Source: Asterochloris sp. CNOR1
Lineage: Eukaryota > Chlorophyta > Trebouxiophyceae > Trebouxiales > Trebouxiaceae
Reading direction: 5' to 3'
DNA length: 64,000 nucleotides
Assembly: GCA_963969365.1 (NCBI GenBank)
Contig: OZ017757.1
Coordinates: 1,860,001-1,924,000, forward strand
The translations under genes and the position numbers were made by a program. Positions within the stretch are counted from its first letter, which is position 1, and the number at the start of each line of letters is the position of its first letter. Below the pieces are notes generated by a model. It was not told where the DNA came from, made no database searches, and saw only the letters and a list, made by a program, of their open reading frames with translations. Below are positions 22,901 to 34,208 of this stretch, piece by piece.

Positions 22901-25900
22901 TTGCCTGCACATGTTGCTGTGCATCAGCCTGCCTGCACTGCGCCATGCACCTGCAGACAAGTGGTGCCTGCAGTACCGTCTGGGTCTCCCAGCGCCAGCC
23001 ATCTCCCTCAAACAGGAGATGGCTGGCACTGCGAGAACCAGACTCAAACAGGAGCCAGGGCTCTGCCTTCTGCACAGTCTTGCTTCACCGCAAGCATTGT
23101 GGCCCACCCAACTTTGCCAACACGGTGCTACTGTCCTGCCCTGTGCACAACGAAGCCACAGGTATCATGCCCAAAGAGAATGCTTCAGGAAAGTGCTTTG
23201 CCCTGCTGTGGTTGCAGACAATATGACAGCAAACTTGACAGGAAGACATACCTTCTGCTGCTGCAGGCGCAGCGCGACACAGGGGTGCTGCAGCCCTCGC
23301 TGGAAGACCACAGCAGCAACGGGACATACGTCAATGGCTCCCTAGTGGGGCATGACGCCAGCACCCAGCTGGCCAGCGGGGACAGGGTGTCCCTCGTGCG
23401 CAGCGTGACACCTCTGGTGGAGCTCTGGTTTACATTTCACACAGGTGTGCTTGTGTGGAGGGCTGCTGCGTTTGCAGTTGTCAGATGGTGCAGCGATTGA
23501 CCCTGAGCGGGCGCACAGCCTGCTGGCCCTGCTGGAAACTTCCCCCACCATTAGGCCTTGCATGCCTGCATGCCTGGCTGCAGACCTGCCTCTGGGCTGG
23601 GACAGGCTACCAAACAGCTCGTCAGCATGCTGACTCTCCTGCTTGCTGTGTCGCCATGGTGGCTGTGACAGGCCGCCTGGTGCTGCTTCCCACCATGGTC
23701 CATGCAATGAGTCACCACAACCAGGTGATCAGGTGGTGCTGGTGCAGGCGACCCCCGCACCAGCCAGCCTGAGCTGTGGCGCCAGCTGACCAGCGTGTCC
23801 ACCTCAGAAGCAGGGGAGGGGCCTGCAGGCTCGAGTTCTGCTTCAAGCACGCCCACGGTAGCGCAGATGACCAGGTCAGCGCTGCTTTGCCCTGGCTCAT
23901 CCTGGACGCATGGGTTGAATGGCTCCCCTGTCTGCTCCTGGTACCTGTACCATGCGCACCAGAGCTGCTGTGCCTGCCAGGGCTGAACTGGTCTCACACG
24001 TCTGAGACAGACAGTTTTGTTAGCTGGAGCTCAAATGTGCCCATGGAGCCTGTTCGTCAGCCTGTTCATCCTGCCTCTGCCCAAATCCTGCAGGCGCCCG
24101 GTGGTGTCTGGCCTGCAGCGCAGCCTGACCTCTACCTACACCACAGCTGAGGCCTCCACCCTGGAGGATTTCCAGTGCCAGATCTGCCTGAGCACGCTGC
24201 GCAGCTGCGTGGCGCTGGAGCCTTGTGGCCACAACTTCTGTGCCACCTGCCTGAGCCACCACTTTGCCAGCCTGCTCCAGGTTGGTCCTCCCTACCCTTT
24301 GTGCTTGGGGGTTCTGTGGTAGGTGTGGCTTGGTGGCAAAGAGATCACTGTCTAATTCTGAGTCTGCAGACCTGTTTGCCATGCTGCCAGGATTGCATCT
24401 GGACACAGCGTCGACTGCGCAGCTGCCACTGTGGCTTTCTTGTTGGCAGTAATCGAGGCCATGTCCTGTCCCAGCATGCTTTGACTCAGAGCCACCAGCT
24501 TGTGTCCTCACCCTGCACCCAGGCTGACTCCTAGGCCTCTGCCTGCAGAGCGGGCTGCCGATAGCCTGCCCCCTGCGGTGCGAGTCCCCCCAGCGGGTGG
24601 TTGCCAACATGGCTGTCCGCATGCTGATTGACATGCACAGGATGACTCTGAAGAGGCAGAGGGAGGAGCAGCAGCGCCACTCGCAGCAGCACAAGCAGCC
24701 CCAGCAGCAGCAGCACCCTCGCCCTGCCAAGCAGGGTGAGCAGGCTCCTGCCCATCCAGAGGGACTTGCGCCTGAGGCAGGCTCTGGCGCCAAGCTGGGA
24801 GATGAGCAGGACGGGGCTGCTGCTGGGCATGCAGAGGGATGGGGGCCTGAGGATGGCACAGGCGCCAAAAGTGGGGAGGCCGCCGAGGCCGCTGCCAGGC
24901 CTGAGAGGCAGTCGGCTGGCACCCAGACAGAGGCTGGGACCCAGCAGGGAGCAGGGCAGGCTGCACAGTCAGCTGGCACGCAGACAGAGGGCCGGCCACC
25001 TGGCAAGGAGGAGCTGCATGGCAGTGAGGCTCAGCAGGATGCCCTTGAAGGGCGGCACAGCCAGCAGGGCATTGGAGGGGAGCCTCAGTTGGCTGCAGAG
25101 GACAGCCTGGGTCAGCTGTCCATGGCAGAGATTGATGGGGATGGAACTGCAGAGGGCGCAATGGACGGCTCAGAGGCTGATGAGCTGGCAGAGATGAACC
25201 CCATCTGCCCCCTGCACGACGAGCACCTGCCCATTGATGCCAACAGCCTCAAGGGCAAGCAGGTCAGGCTCACTGGTTGGCCGACGCAGAAGTTGTCTGC
25301 CCTTTGCATGGACAGCCTGCGCCATTCATGCCTCAAGGACAAGTAGGTTAGTAGCAGTGGTAGCAGGCCTCTGGCATTGTGGTGGGCAGGAACACATCCT
25401 GCATGATGCCAACAGCCTCAGGGCAAGCAGGTGAGCTTGCTGTGCTGGCAGAGATGGCCCCAAACTGCAGAGCACGAACTGGGGCATGCAGGCATGCACA
25501 GGCTGCCTGGCATCAGTGGAAGTTGACGCAGGGCCAGCCTTCTGTGCCAAGCCTGCTCAGCACCTGGGCACAGCACCAGCATGCCTCGATGACTGGGCAG
25601 CCCCACTGGTGCGCAGCAGTGTCTGTTTTGACTGCGCATGGTGCATGCACCAAAGGTCTTGGATCTGGAAGTGTGTGAGCACCCAAGCAGGGTTTGTGGG
25701 CACAGCTCGACGCGGCTTCATCGTCATGTTGGCCAACTTTGATGCGGGGTCTGTCCGAGCATATCCACTGGTCTGCAGGTGGAGATCTGCCTGGAGCAGC
25801 TGCAGGACTCTGGGGACAACCCCCTGGTGGTGGTGACCAGCTTGGAGGCACTGGCGCGCCTGGCCTGGTCCGACGATGATGTGAGGGACGACGTGGCTGA

Positions 25901-28697
25901 CTTGAGAGGTGACCTCCTTGGCTGCTGAACTGGAAAGGTGTGGCAGAAAGCCTGATGGCTGCCGCCCCAATGTGCCCCTGCATCAATGCCTCTGGGGCCC
26001 TCTGGCGGAACTTGTGCGCTTGCAGCGCACAGAGAGAGTCAGCCTGGTCAGATGATGATGTCATGGACAGTGTGGCCGAAGCTGTTGGTCCTGCACATGC
26101 TGGCTGCAGAGGTAAACGGCAGTGGTTGCTTTGCCCCTGCTGTAGTCTCAGACCACCCCTGCATGTGTTGGAGCAGTAATGCATGTGCGATGTGGGTGGG
26201 TCTGGTCTGTGGCAGTGTCCAGACCACCTCAAGTCAGGGCCTGTGTGCATGGCATGAAGCCTGATCTGTATTTCGACGTTGCCCCTTGCCAGCCAACATC
26301 AGTGATGTGGTGTGCAGGCATTGAGGCCATCGTGGATGCCATGGAGGCCTGGTCTGACCAGGAGGGCGTGCAATGCAACGGCTGCCTGGCTCTGATGAGC
26401 CTGGTGCGTGGCGTGGGGGAGGCATGCCAGGTGCGGCTGCCTTTGGGCCCCTGCATGTACAGCAGGCCTGCTGCCACTTCGCTGCAGCAGCCCCTGCCTG
26501 ACTTGGGCTTGGCAGGGGCTGTACACATCTGCAGGCATCTGTGAACATCTGCTGCAGCGCGACGTGGTTCATCAGACAAACAGTGCTCCGTCGTCTGCCA
26601 GATTGTCCAGCAGGGCAGTGACTCACATCAAGCAAGCATTCACTTGCAGCTGCAGTTTGCTTAGGGCTTGTGGGACATGCTACTGGACTCTTCCCAGGCT
26701 GTGGTTGCTTCTGCAGGCCAACCAGTGGCGTGTCGCCAGGGAGAGCGGTGTGGAGGCAGTGGTGGCTGCGATGGAGCGATTCCCCATGCACCCCATGGTG
26801 CAGCTGAGTGCACTACTGTGCATGATTCCCCTCACCCTGGAGAACGCGATGATGCAGGTTGGCTGCTGCTTGCGAACACCTGCAGTCGAGCTGCCCGTGC
26901 CTTGCTGCTGCCTGCAGGCAGTCAGATTGCTGTGCATGCTTGACTGCAGCTCGGCAGGGTGCCACGGTCTTCCGCAGGCCATCCACACCTTGTTGCATAG
27001 GGGCCTTGCTCGTCTTCTAAAGGATGGGTCCATGCAGTAAACGCTGCTGCTGACCTGTGGCAGCTCCCCGTACAGCTGACCTGTGGCAGCTCTCATGACA
27101 GGCGACCTGTGGCAGCTCTCATGACCATTGACCTGCGGCAGCTCTCAACACAGCTGGCATCCCAATAGCTCATCTTGCTGATGTCACTGCAGGCCCATGT
27201 GAGCCAGCTGGCCTTGCCTCAGATCCTGACAGCAATTGCGAATCACCCTGAGGAGATCGACATTCAGGCCAAGGGGCTCATCGTGCTGGGCGTGCTTGGA
27301 CAGGCAAGCCATGCTGCAGTTCTGGAATTGCATCATGAAGGGGGTTGAGCAGGGATGTGGGCATGCTGTGCATGAGGACCTGAAGCAGTAAGTCACCCAC
27401 ACCAGCAGCGAAAGGGCCCCCTGGTTCAGGTCATGCCGGCGCAGGCAAGGCAAGGCTCCTGCGCTGTGTGATGGGGGGAGTGAGGTTTGCAGCAGAGCTG
27501 CTCCTTGTGCTGGGTCTGCTAGGCAGGCAAGCTGCACGGTGCTCAGATATGTGTGGGTAGCGCAGGTACCCGTGCAGTATGTGCATGAGGGCCTACAGCA
27601 GCCAAAACCACCCCCACAGTCATGCAACACATCTTATGCTAGCAGGGAGCAGTTGCCACTCCAAGCATGGCGCTCTCAGTGCTCTCAGTGCTTACAGAGC
27701 GGTTCAGCCCAGGCTGATTCAGGCCCTCCAGGTCGTGCCAAGCTCCTTTGCAGCGTGGTATGGCCCGCTGAGCGCTGCAGTCTGGTCTGCTGCAGAGTGA
27801 CTTCGTGCTGTCCAACATCATTCAATGATGCTCATGGGGTGTCTCACCATGCTGCAGGGTGGCACTGGTGAGCGCGCTGCCTTACCACAGCAGCAGCTGT
27901 ATCAGAACACTCCTGACCTGGTGGCTGCTGCCCTGCTGCAGGGTGATGATGTCATGCATGACGCCATAAGGCAGCAGCAGCTGGACTGGAGGACTCCTGA
28001 CCTGGTGGCCGCTGCTCTGGAACTGCATGGCAGCAGCCAGGAGGAGGTTCTGTGGGCCGCCCTCTTCAGCCTTGCTGTGTTGGTCAAGGAGGGGTCCCGC
28101 CCCTTCCAGCCGGCCACACGTGCACTGCTGAAGGCAGGCATGCTGCAGCTGCTGGAGGGTGCCCTGCTGGAGTACAAGGTGTGCACACAACTGTCACCTC
28201 ACCTCTTACACAACTTGGGGGCATGTCCTCTGCCTGCCTCTGAACCACCCTGTTGTGTTCTCAAGCAGCGCACATTGCCATGATTGCCTCTGTCAGACCC
28301 TCTTTAGGCAGCGGCACCTGACAGAAGCTGTGAGGCCAAGGTGTAGCTCCGAGTAAGTCAGCAGTGATGCCCAGTGCTGGCTTGCGCTCTGAACTCTGCT
28401 GCCTGTCAGGCCAGGACAAGCACAGCTGCATCAGGCAGGCATGTAGCTGTGCCATGCAACTATATGCTTGGCCTCTGGGGCAGTGCAGGCACAGCTGCAG
28501 AGTGCCCTGCCTGCCTGCAGACAAACACGGGCAGTGGCATGCAAGAGGACATGATCCTGGCGGCAGGCGAATACCTGGTGTCAACTCTGAAGGTGGCCCA
28601 GCTGAAACGGCAGCTAATGGTCACGCGAACCATCTATGTTGGCGCAGCTGCAGTCTCAGTCATTCTGGTGCTACGCTGGCTGCGCCAGAGGCGCTGA
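20000..28697 (+). CDS. FHA-RING-armadillo protein with C-terminal membrane anchor (putative E3 ubiquitin ligase)
   Basis: Sixteen exons keep phase from ATG to stop: 20000-20219, 20511-20633, 20834-20984, 21270-21433, 22180-22387, 22808-22892, 23267-23444, 23748-23874, 24094-24280, 24549-25262, 25779-25908, 26318-26430, 26717-26857, 27193-27303, 27942-28178 and 28521-28697; 1021 residues. Order: Ser-rich disordered N-terminus; FHA domain (NRISRLHCAIRLQ, then EDHSSNGTYVNGSLVG, SGDRVSLV) that should bind phosphothreonine; C3HC4 RING (CQICL...CGHNFCATCL...CPLRC); a Gln/Ala-rich linker with twice SAGTQTE; armadillo/HEAT-like helices (exons 11-15); and a tail-anchor helix (IYVGAAAVSVILVLRWLRQRR). 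FHA plus RING resembles CHFR. Exons 6 and 14 use GC donors. Less certain: exons 4-5, and whether exons 11-16 belong to the same transcript, because exon 10 can also be read to a stop at 25344-25346. Confidence 0.83.
22919..22964 (+). repeat. Exon echo of the FHA exon (exon 6) with its donor
   Basis: Copy of the exon 6 end and donor (22858-22899), located just downstream in the intron. Shared words: GCATCAGCC, CCTGCACTG, GCCATNC, CCTGCAG and CAAGTGG. Confidence 0.8.
25386..25436 (+). repeat. Exon echo of exon 10 end with its donor
   Basis: Near-identical copy of the exon 10 end (25217-25266): GATGCCAACAGCCTCA then GGGCAAGCAGGT. It is followed by a good GTGAGC donor. This is one of the youngest-looking echoes in the window. 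Confidence 0.88.
25992..26084 (+). repeat. Exon echo of exon 11 of the FHA-RING-ARM gene
   Basis: Decayed copy of about 90 bp of exon 11 (25829-25904). Shared: GCCTGGTC, GATGATGT and GTGGC; the echo sits downstream in the following intron. Confidence 0.7.
27051..27154 (+). repeat. Four-copy tandem repeat in an intron
   Basis: Unit of about 27-31 bp built on GACCTGTGGCAGCTC repeats four times between exons 13 and 14 of the FHA-RING-ARM gene. The parent sequence was not found in a neighbouring exon. Confidence 0.85.
27858..27941 (+). repeat. In-frame exon echo before exon 15
   Basis: 84 bp copy of the 5' half of exon 15 (27942-28020). The shared protein words are QQQL and TPDLVAAAL. It begins after a CTGCAG acceptor, has no stop, and keeps the frame of exon 15, so it could be included as 28 extra residues. 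Confidence 0.85.
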
Positions 28698-28943
28698 GAA
28701 GGCAGGCCCAGAATGTTGGCGCGCCTGTTGATGAACTTTTGGCTCTGCCGAGCTGCAGTCATTTGCAAACAGCCTCTGCAGTGGTTCTTGGCAAGGCTGA
28801 CAGCAGACGAGGGCTGCTCCCCTGTCCCTGCCCGCCCTTCTGACTTTGCTGAATTGAGTTGCAGACCCCTGACTGCTGCGCAGAGGAGTTCCTTGTACTA
28901 ACACTACCAAGCCCTTCACAATGAATCAATTGCAATCAAATTT

Positions 28944-29726
28944 TCAGGAGGATTGTTGTGAGCTCTGTTCTGAGTCAACTGTCTGCTGCGGATCTGTGGC
29001 TTGTGCGTTTGGTGTATCAGCTGGCAATTCTGCATTGTCCACACTGCTGCCAACCTCAGGCCGGTCATCAAACTCGACATACACAGGAAAGGCGGCTCTG
29101 CTAATTGTTGGTGGGGGTATGGAAAGTGGCCGGCCCGCACCCAGGGCCCTCTCTTGCTCCCGTCGCCAGGGCGGCCTGCGATCCTTTGGCCTCGACTGCA
29201 GCAACATCCTGCCAAGCTCAGTCACAGCATGCATGAGCACAGGCAGCTCCAGTGTTGGCGCCGCCACAACATGAGCTCAATCACACCAACACGCTGCAGC
29301 AGTCAGTCAGGACACACCTTTCCCCAGCTGCCCGCAAAGATCTTGCCCCGCTTCGTCCTGTAGGCAGTGACATGCATGAGGATCTGACTGCGTCAAGCAG
29401 ACCAGACAGCAGCAGTCACTTGTGCATCACACCGCATAGCGACGCCTAATAACAGCAGTAGATACCAAGGCAGAGTGAAGTGGTCACCTCTTGTCTCCTC
29501 TCCCCATCAGCATCTGGTTGTCAAAGCCATCTAACCATAGGCACTCTGTGATGTAGCTTGCATTTAAGCACAAAGCTCGGAGTACTAGCCCTACGCATGG
29601 TGGTAGTGCATGGCATTGCTGCAACAGAGCCATGGTGCGCAGCCACTTTAACTTTTGCTTAGACGTTGGACTGGTACTCAGGTGCCCGCCTTGTACCGAT
29701 AGCGCCGTGAAGGCTGTCCGGGCCAT
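28944..29726 (-). CDS. Organellar small-subunit ribosomal protein bTHX (S31-like) with long C-terminal extension
   Basis: Small basic protein that wedges into the head of bacterial-type 30S subunits. Three exons, 29726-29488, 29357-29318 and 29195-28944, join in phase to give 176 residues. The bTHX signature spans both splice junctions and is rebuilt exactly: MGRGDKRTKRGKIFAGSWGK followed by SRPK. It is preceded by about 73 residues of Arg/Ser-rich presequence (MARTAFTALSVQGG) and followed by about 80 residues not found in bacterial bTHX, which is only some 25 residues long. That extension contains RPLSIPPPTISR and VYVEFDD and ends in an acidic/Gln/Ser tail. Mitochondrial targeting is more likely, given similar plant mitochondrial S31 proteins, but plastid cannot be excluded. 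It shares a 54 bp divergent region with ClpX and is tail to tail with the FHA-RING-ARM gene. Confidence 0.9.
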
Positions 29727-29780
29727 GGCTGGTGTTCAGCTGAAGATCAATGAACAGACAACACCATCTTGAATTGAGCA
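29727..29780. promoter_or_regulatory. Short divergent promoter region between bTHX and ClpX
   Basis: 54 bp between opposing start codons of two genes whose products both act in organelles. Co-regulation is plausible but not shown. No TATA box is visible. Confidence 0.45.
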
Positions 29781-32700
29781 ATGATGAAGTCCTCTGTCGG
29801 GCGTTTGGGCAAGCTTGGGCAAGCATATGCAGGCAGGCGCCTGGTGGCCGCAGCGTCTTTGTCCTCACAGCCTTATAGCGGAGCAGTGCATGGCTCTCAG
29901 GTGACCTGGACACATTCATTCTCATGCCTGCCTTTCAGCGGCAGCACTTGCACAGCAGGAGAAGTCTGCAACTGCAGATCAGGCATGTGCGCGCCTGTGC
30001 ATGTCTGTATGTCTGGCGCTGAGAGTGTTGCTGTGTGCGTCTGCACTGCAGGCGACCTGCACCTGCAAAGGGAGCCGCACGCTCAGTGACTGGTCGCCCG
30101 GGTCCCTGTATGGCCCGCTGGGCACGAGTGCGCCCCGCTGCCAGCACTGCAAGGGCAACCTAGTGAAGCCAGTGCCTGACACCAATCAAGGCATCCTCCA
30201 GACTGCCACAGTGAGTGCTTGCATGGGGCCAAACTGCAAGCATGCTGCAAAAGGCCATGATGTGCAAGCAGCTCGACACCATACGTCAGCGGCTTCCTGC
30301 TGACCTCCTTGGCTCCAAGTTTGGCAAGCTGGTTAGCGCTGTCATGTGCCACTGCAGGGGCGGGATCTTGGAGCCCTGATTGCAGGGCGCGAGACATCTG
30401 GCCACACATGGTGGTGCAACCAGTGCAGGGTAAGCACCCCCTGGTGCAGCAATTGATTGCTTGACAGCAGCTTGAGCTGCACGACTGGCAGGTGCTTGTT
30501 AGTGCAGGCGTGTGGAGCCCAGCATTCAAAATGTCATCCAGCAGACCTGCCTTGGGCTCTAGGCCTTTCCAGAGTCTCACATGTCTAAGAGCTGGCCACT
30601 GTGTGCTGGCAGGAGCCAGCATGCCCGTTTGTTGGTCACCCGATGGACTGCCGGGGCACTGGAAGTAGTTGGAAAGGCATAGCAGGTGCCTGTTTGTACA
30701 GCACAGCAGAGTGGTGCCCACTCCCCCCTGGCTGGGGGCAGGGCGTCATTGTTGCCAGACCTGAGGACGCTGACTGACTTGCCCAGCCCTCGTCCACCCA
30801 CCCACTGCTTCTGCAGAGTCTGACATTAGGGACGCAGCCTCAGGCAGTGCAAAATATTTCTGTCTGCCAGCCTGGCTGCTTCTTGCAAGAATGGACCATG
30901 CGGTGCCTGCACATGCAGGAAGGGCAGTTGAGCGCACACCAACCAGGTGCCATCTGGCTTTCCTCCAGAAGTATTTCTGACAATGCCTCACGCACTCCTG
31001 CCTGCAGAGGCTGACCATGGTGGATGCAGCTCAGGGCACAGCAGCAGCAGCGCCCAGAGCGGAGGACACTGAGTCGCCCATGAGCGAGGGGCCGTCCTCC
31101 TGGTCGTCCCCCCTGGACCTGCAGGGCTCGGGGCCGCCCATCGGGAGGGCTGCCACCTCTGAGGCTGGTGCTGCCAGCAAGGGCTATGCGTACAACTACG
31201 CTCCCCAGGTGGGAGCTGCCCTGTGGTCACCTAGCTGAGCAATGCTGATGGGGCCATTGGGTGGACTGCTCCTCTGGGGAAGGGGCTGTTGCAAGGGCTC
31301 TGCGTACAGCGATGATCCTATCTGGGGGTCAGCACATTGGGCAAGCAATTTGTGGAGGACCCGTCGGCTGGCCTGACCGTTCAAAGGCTGGGGTTGCTGG
31401 CAAGGGCTCTGTGTGCACCTATGTACTCGCGTTTGTGTGTGTGATTAGCATGTGAACATTTCGCTGTGGCAGTCAGGCACAGGTGGCAGTTTGGTGCAGC
31501 CGCATGAGCCTCAGAGGCAGGGGAATGTACATGCTTGGCAGGGCTGTCTCCATGCTGTCATATCTGTGCAGGACACTCTACCCCTGCCCTGCAGAACCCG
31601 CAGCTTCAGAACCAGCCCCTGAACGCTGTGCCAGAGTATGGCGGCTCCAGTAGCCACTCTGCTAATGCTGTGAGCTTCAGTGGAGGGCCCATCCTGACTC
31701 CCCAGCAGATTTTGGAGCGCCTGAACGACCATGTCGTGGGGCAGGAGAGCGTCAAGCGGGTGAGCTTGTAGACGCCTCTTACACTTTTGGGGCTCTGGGT
31801 CTTTCCTCCTGACCTGCCTGTGCAAGTTCTAGGCTGTTGCTGTTGTGCCTGCCTGCCCTAATAGGTTGCAGCTGCCTGCACGCTCTTTTCAAGTTGATGC
31901 ATGTTTGCCCTGCCTGCCTCTGTAGGGGGCAGGTGTTTGACGCCAATGTCCCATGCGCAGCTGGCTCGTATGTTTAGTGCTGAGACTTGTCACGCTACAG
32001 GTCACCTTTGTTGAGCAGGCAAGCCTTTGCCCAGCCTGCCTCTTAGGGCGCAGCTGCTCTCGCCTTGACCACTTGAGGATACATGTGGTGTGGCAGAAGA
32101 GCATGTAGGCTTTTGCTTTGCCTGCTGGTGATGCTGGCCTGAAGGTCTGTGCTTGGTGTTGTGCGGCAGATGTACAGTGCTGGGTCCTCAGACAAGATGT
32201 GTTATCTGCAATCTGCACAATTCTGCCGTCAAATGGGCCTTGCTTTGCAGGGTCTGTTTAGCTCAGATGACGCTGACCCTCATCATGCATTTGCCACTCG
32301 CTGCTCTGCAGGTGCTGGCAGTGAGCACGCACAATCACTACAGGCGGGTGCAGGACCGCATGCGCAAGAAGCAGCAGCAGGAGGCACGGGAAACAGCAGC
32401 AGCGAATGCTGTCAAGATGCAGGCGCCTGCTGGGCCCTCTGGGCAGGCACAGGTGGGCTGCACCTCACTTATGGCCACTTGACGCTGAGTAGCTGGGCAG
32501 CTGCTACTGTGGTCCAGCACCTTGCTGGGGAGCTTGATGTGCTGCATCGCACAGCAGCAGCTTGCTGCCAGGCAGCTGCGTGCAGAACTTTGCGGCAGGG
32601 CAGGGGCGCAGCTGGCAGCTTCCCAGCCCAGTAGCTCTGCTGCAGGTTGCATCAGGGCTCAGCAGCCACGCGTTCTGTGTAGGGTTGCAGCAGCACCCTT

Positions 32701-34170
32701 TTGCTGCAGATGGGCTACCTGGCGGGGCTTTGCGCATCATAGCAGGCCCTGCACAAAATTGTGTGCAACTTGTTCATAAAGACAAACTTCCTTGCTGCTG
32801 CTAGCACTTAGGCATCCACCCAATCAGTCCTGGCTGCTGCTGCCAACAAGTCATTAAGCTTCCGGGTGCCGGCTGCCGCAGACAGCTGCTGGCAGCTGCT
32901 GTCGCAGCCAGCTGCTGATAGCCCCTTCACCACTTAACTCTGGCCGCTGCTGATAGCTGTTGACATCTGGGGTTCACCCAGCAATGATCAGGCGTCACTG
33001 TAGTAGTGCCTTGGGGCCCATCTCTTGCTGCCTGCCTGCAGGGGCCTGTGTCAGCACCTATGCCTGCCCACCGCCAGCCGCAGACAAACGCGACTCTGCA
33101 CCACTCAGCACAGCTGCCGCGGGGTGTGCCGTGGCCCCCCAAGCCCCACGCCCCATCCGGCACTGGATATGGAGGCCCTGCCAATGGCAGGCTGGCCTCG
33201 CCATCAGGTGTGTGCTTGCGTGACCTGAACACATCAAGTATCTTGAAGGTGCATGCAGTGGCTTGGCTGGGGAGGAGTCAGGCAGCCAGCCCGCTTCAGG
33301 GTTGAGGCTTTGCTCGATGTGCTCTCAAAAGCCTGCACCAGCCAGTCGTAGCTTGTGTGCCACCAATCATGAGGGCATGCTCGCAGGCTTTTCAGGCTGC
33401 TGTGAGAGAGGTGACATTTGTGGCACTGCTGGGCAGCACAAATGGGCAAGCATGTCTGTGAAGCCCCTTGATAAGTGCGAGAACCTCAAATGTTTCAGGG
33501 CAGCTCATGCCTTCCTAGCACAACTTCTTTCCAGGAAGAGTCTGGGAAAGTTTCAGGGCTGCACATGACCTCCCTGCCCCTGCCAGTGCCATAGGTATGC
33601 CATGGAGCTGGACAGCTGATGCCCATGGAGGCTATGGGCATTGACATCAGCTGTGTGAAAGAGGAAACACAGGCACAAGCTACAAGTTGTGACGGGACAA
33701 GCTACAGCATTGCAGTGCTCACCAGGCTGTGGGGGGCCCAACTCAGTCTCTGGTGTATGCGCCACAGGCATCAGCAATAACCGTACAGGATTGACCATCC
33801 TGTGATGGTGACATGTCATTGCTCAGGTGCAGGCGCCACAGGAGTGAGCTGCAGCCCTGCAGCGTGAGCCAGGCTGTGCTGTGCCCAACTCAACTCTACT
33901 GCATGCACAGTGACACAGGAGCCCCTTCTTAATTTGCAGGTGCCACAGACACAATTGCAGTGTCAGCCAGGCTGTGATGTGGGCATCCCACCTCTGATAT
34001 GCATGCTCAGTGGCATGAACCTGTCGCCTCTGGCGTGCAGGCGCCACAGGCATGAGCTACGGCATTGCAGACGAGCAGCGGGTGGCCGAGTTCCGCAACG
34101 GCAGCTGGCATGCGCCTCCCAGGAGTTTGAACTTGGTGCAGCCACTTAGCGCTCAGCAGCCAGGGTTGCC

Positions 34171-34208
<38 letters not shown>

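Noticed and set aside
24020-25006. 328-codon minus-strand open frame, the longest in the window
   Set aside because: Exactly antisense to the Gln/Ala/Gly-rich exon 10 of the FHA-RING-ARM gene. The sense frame has RING residues and consistent splicing.
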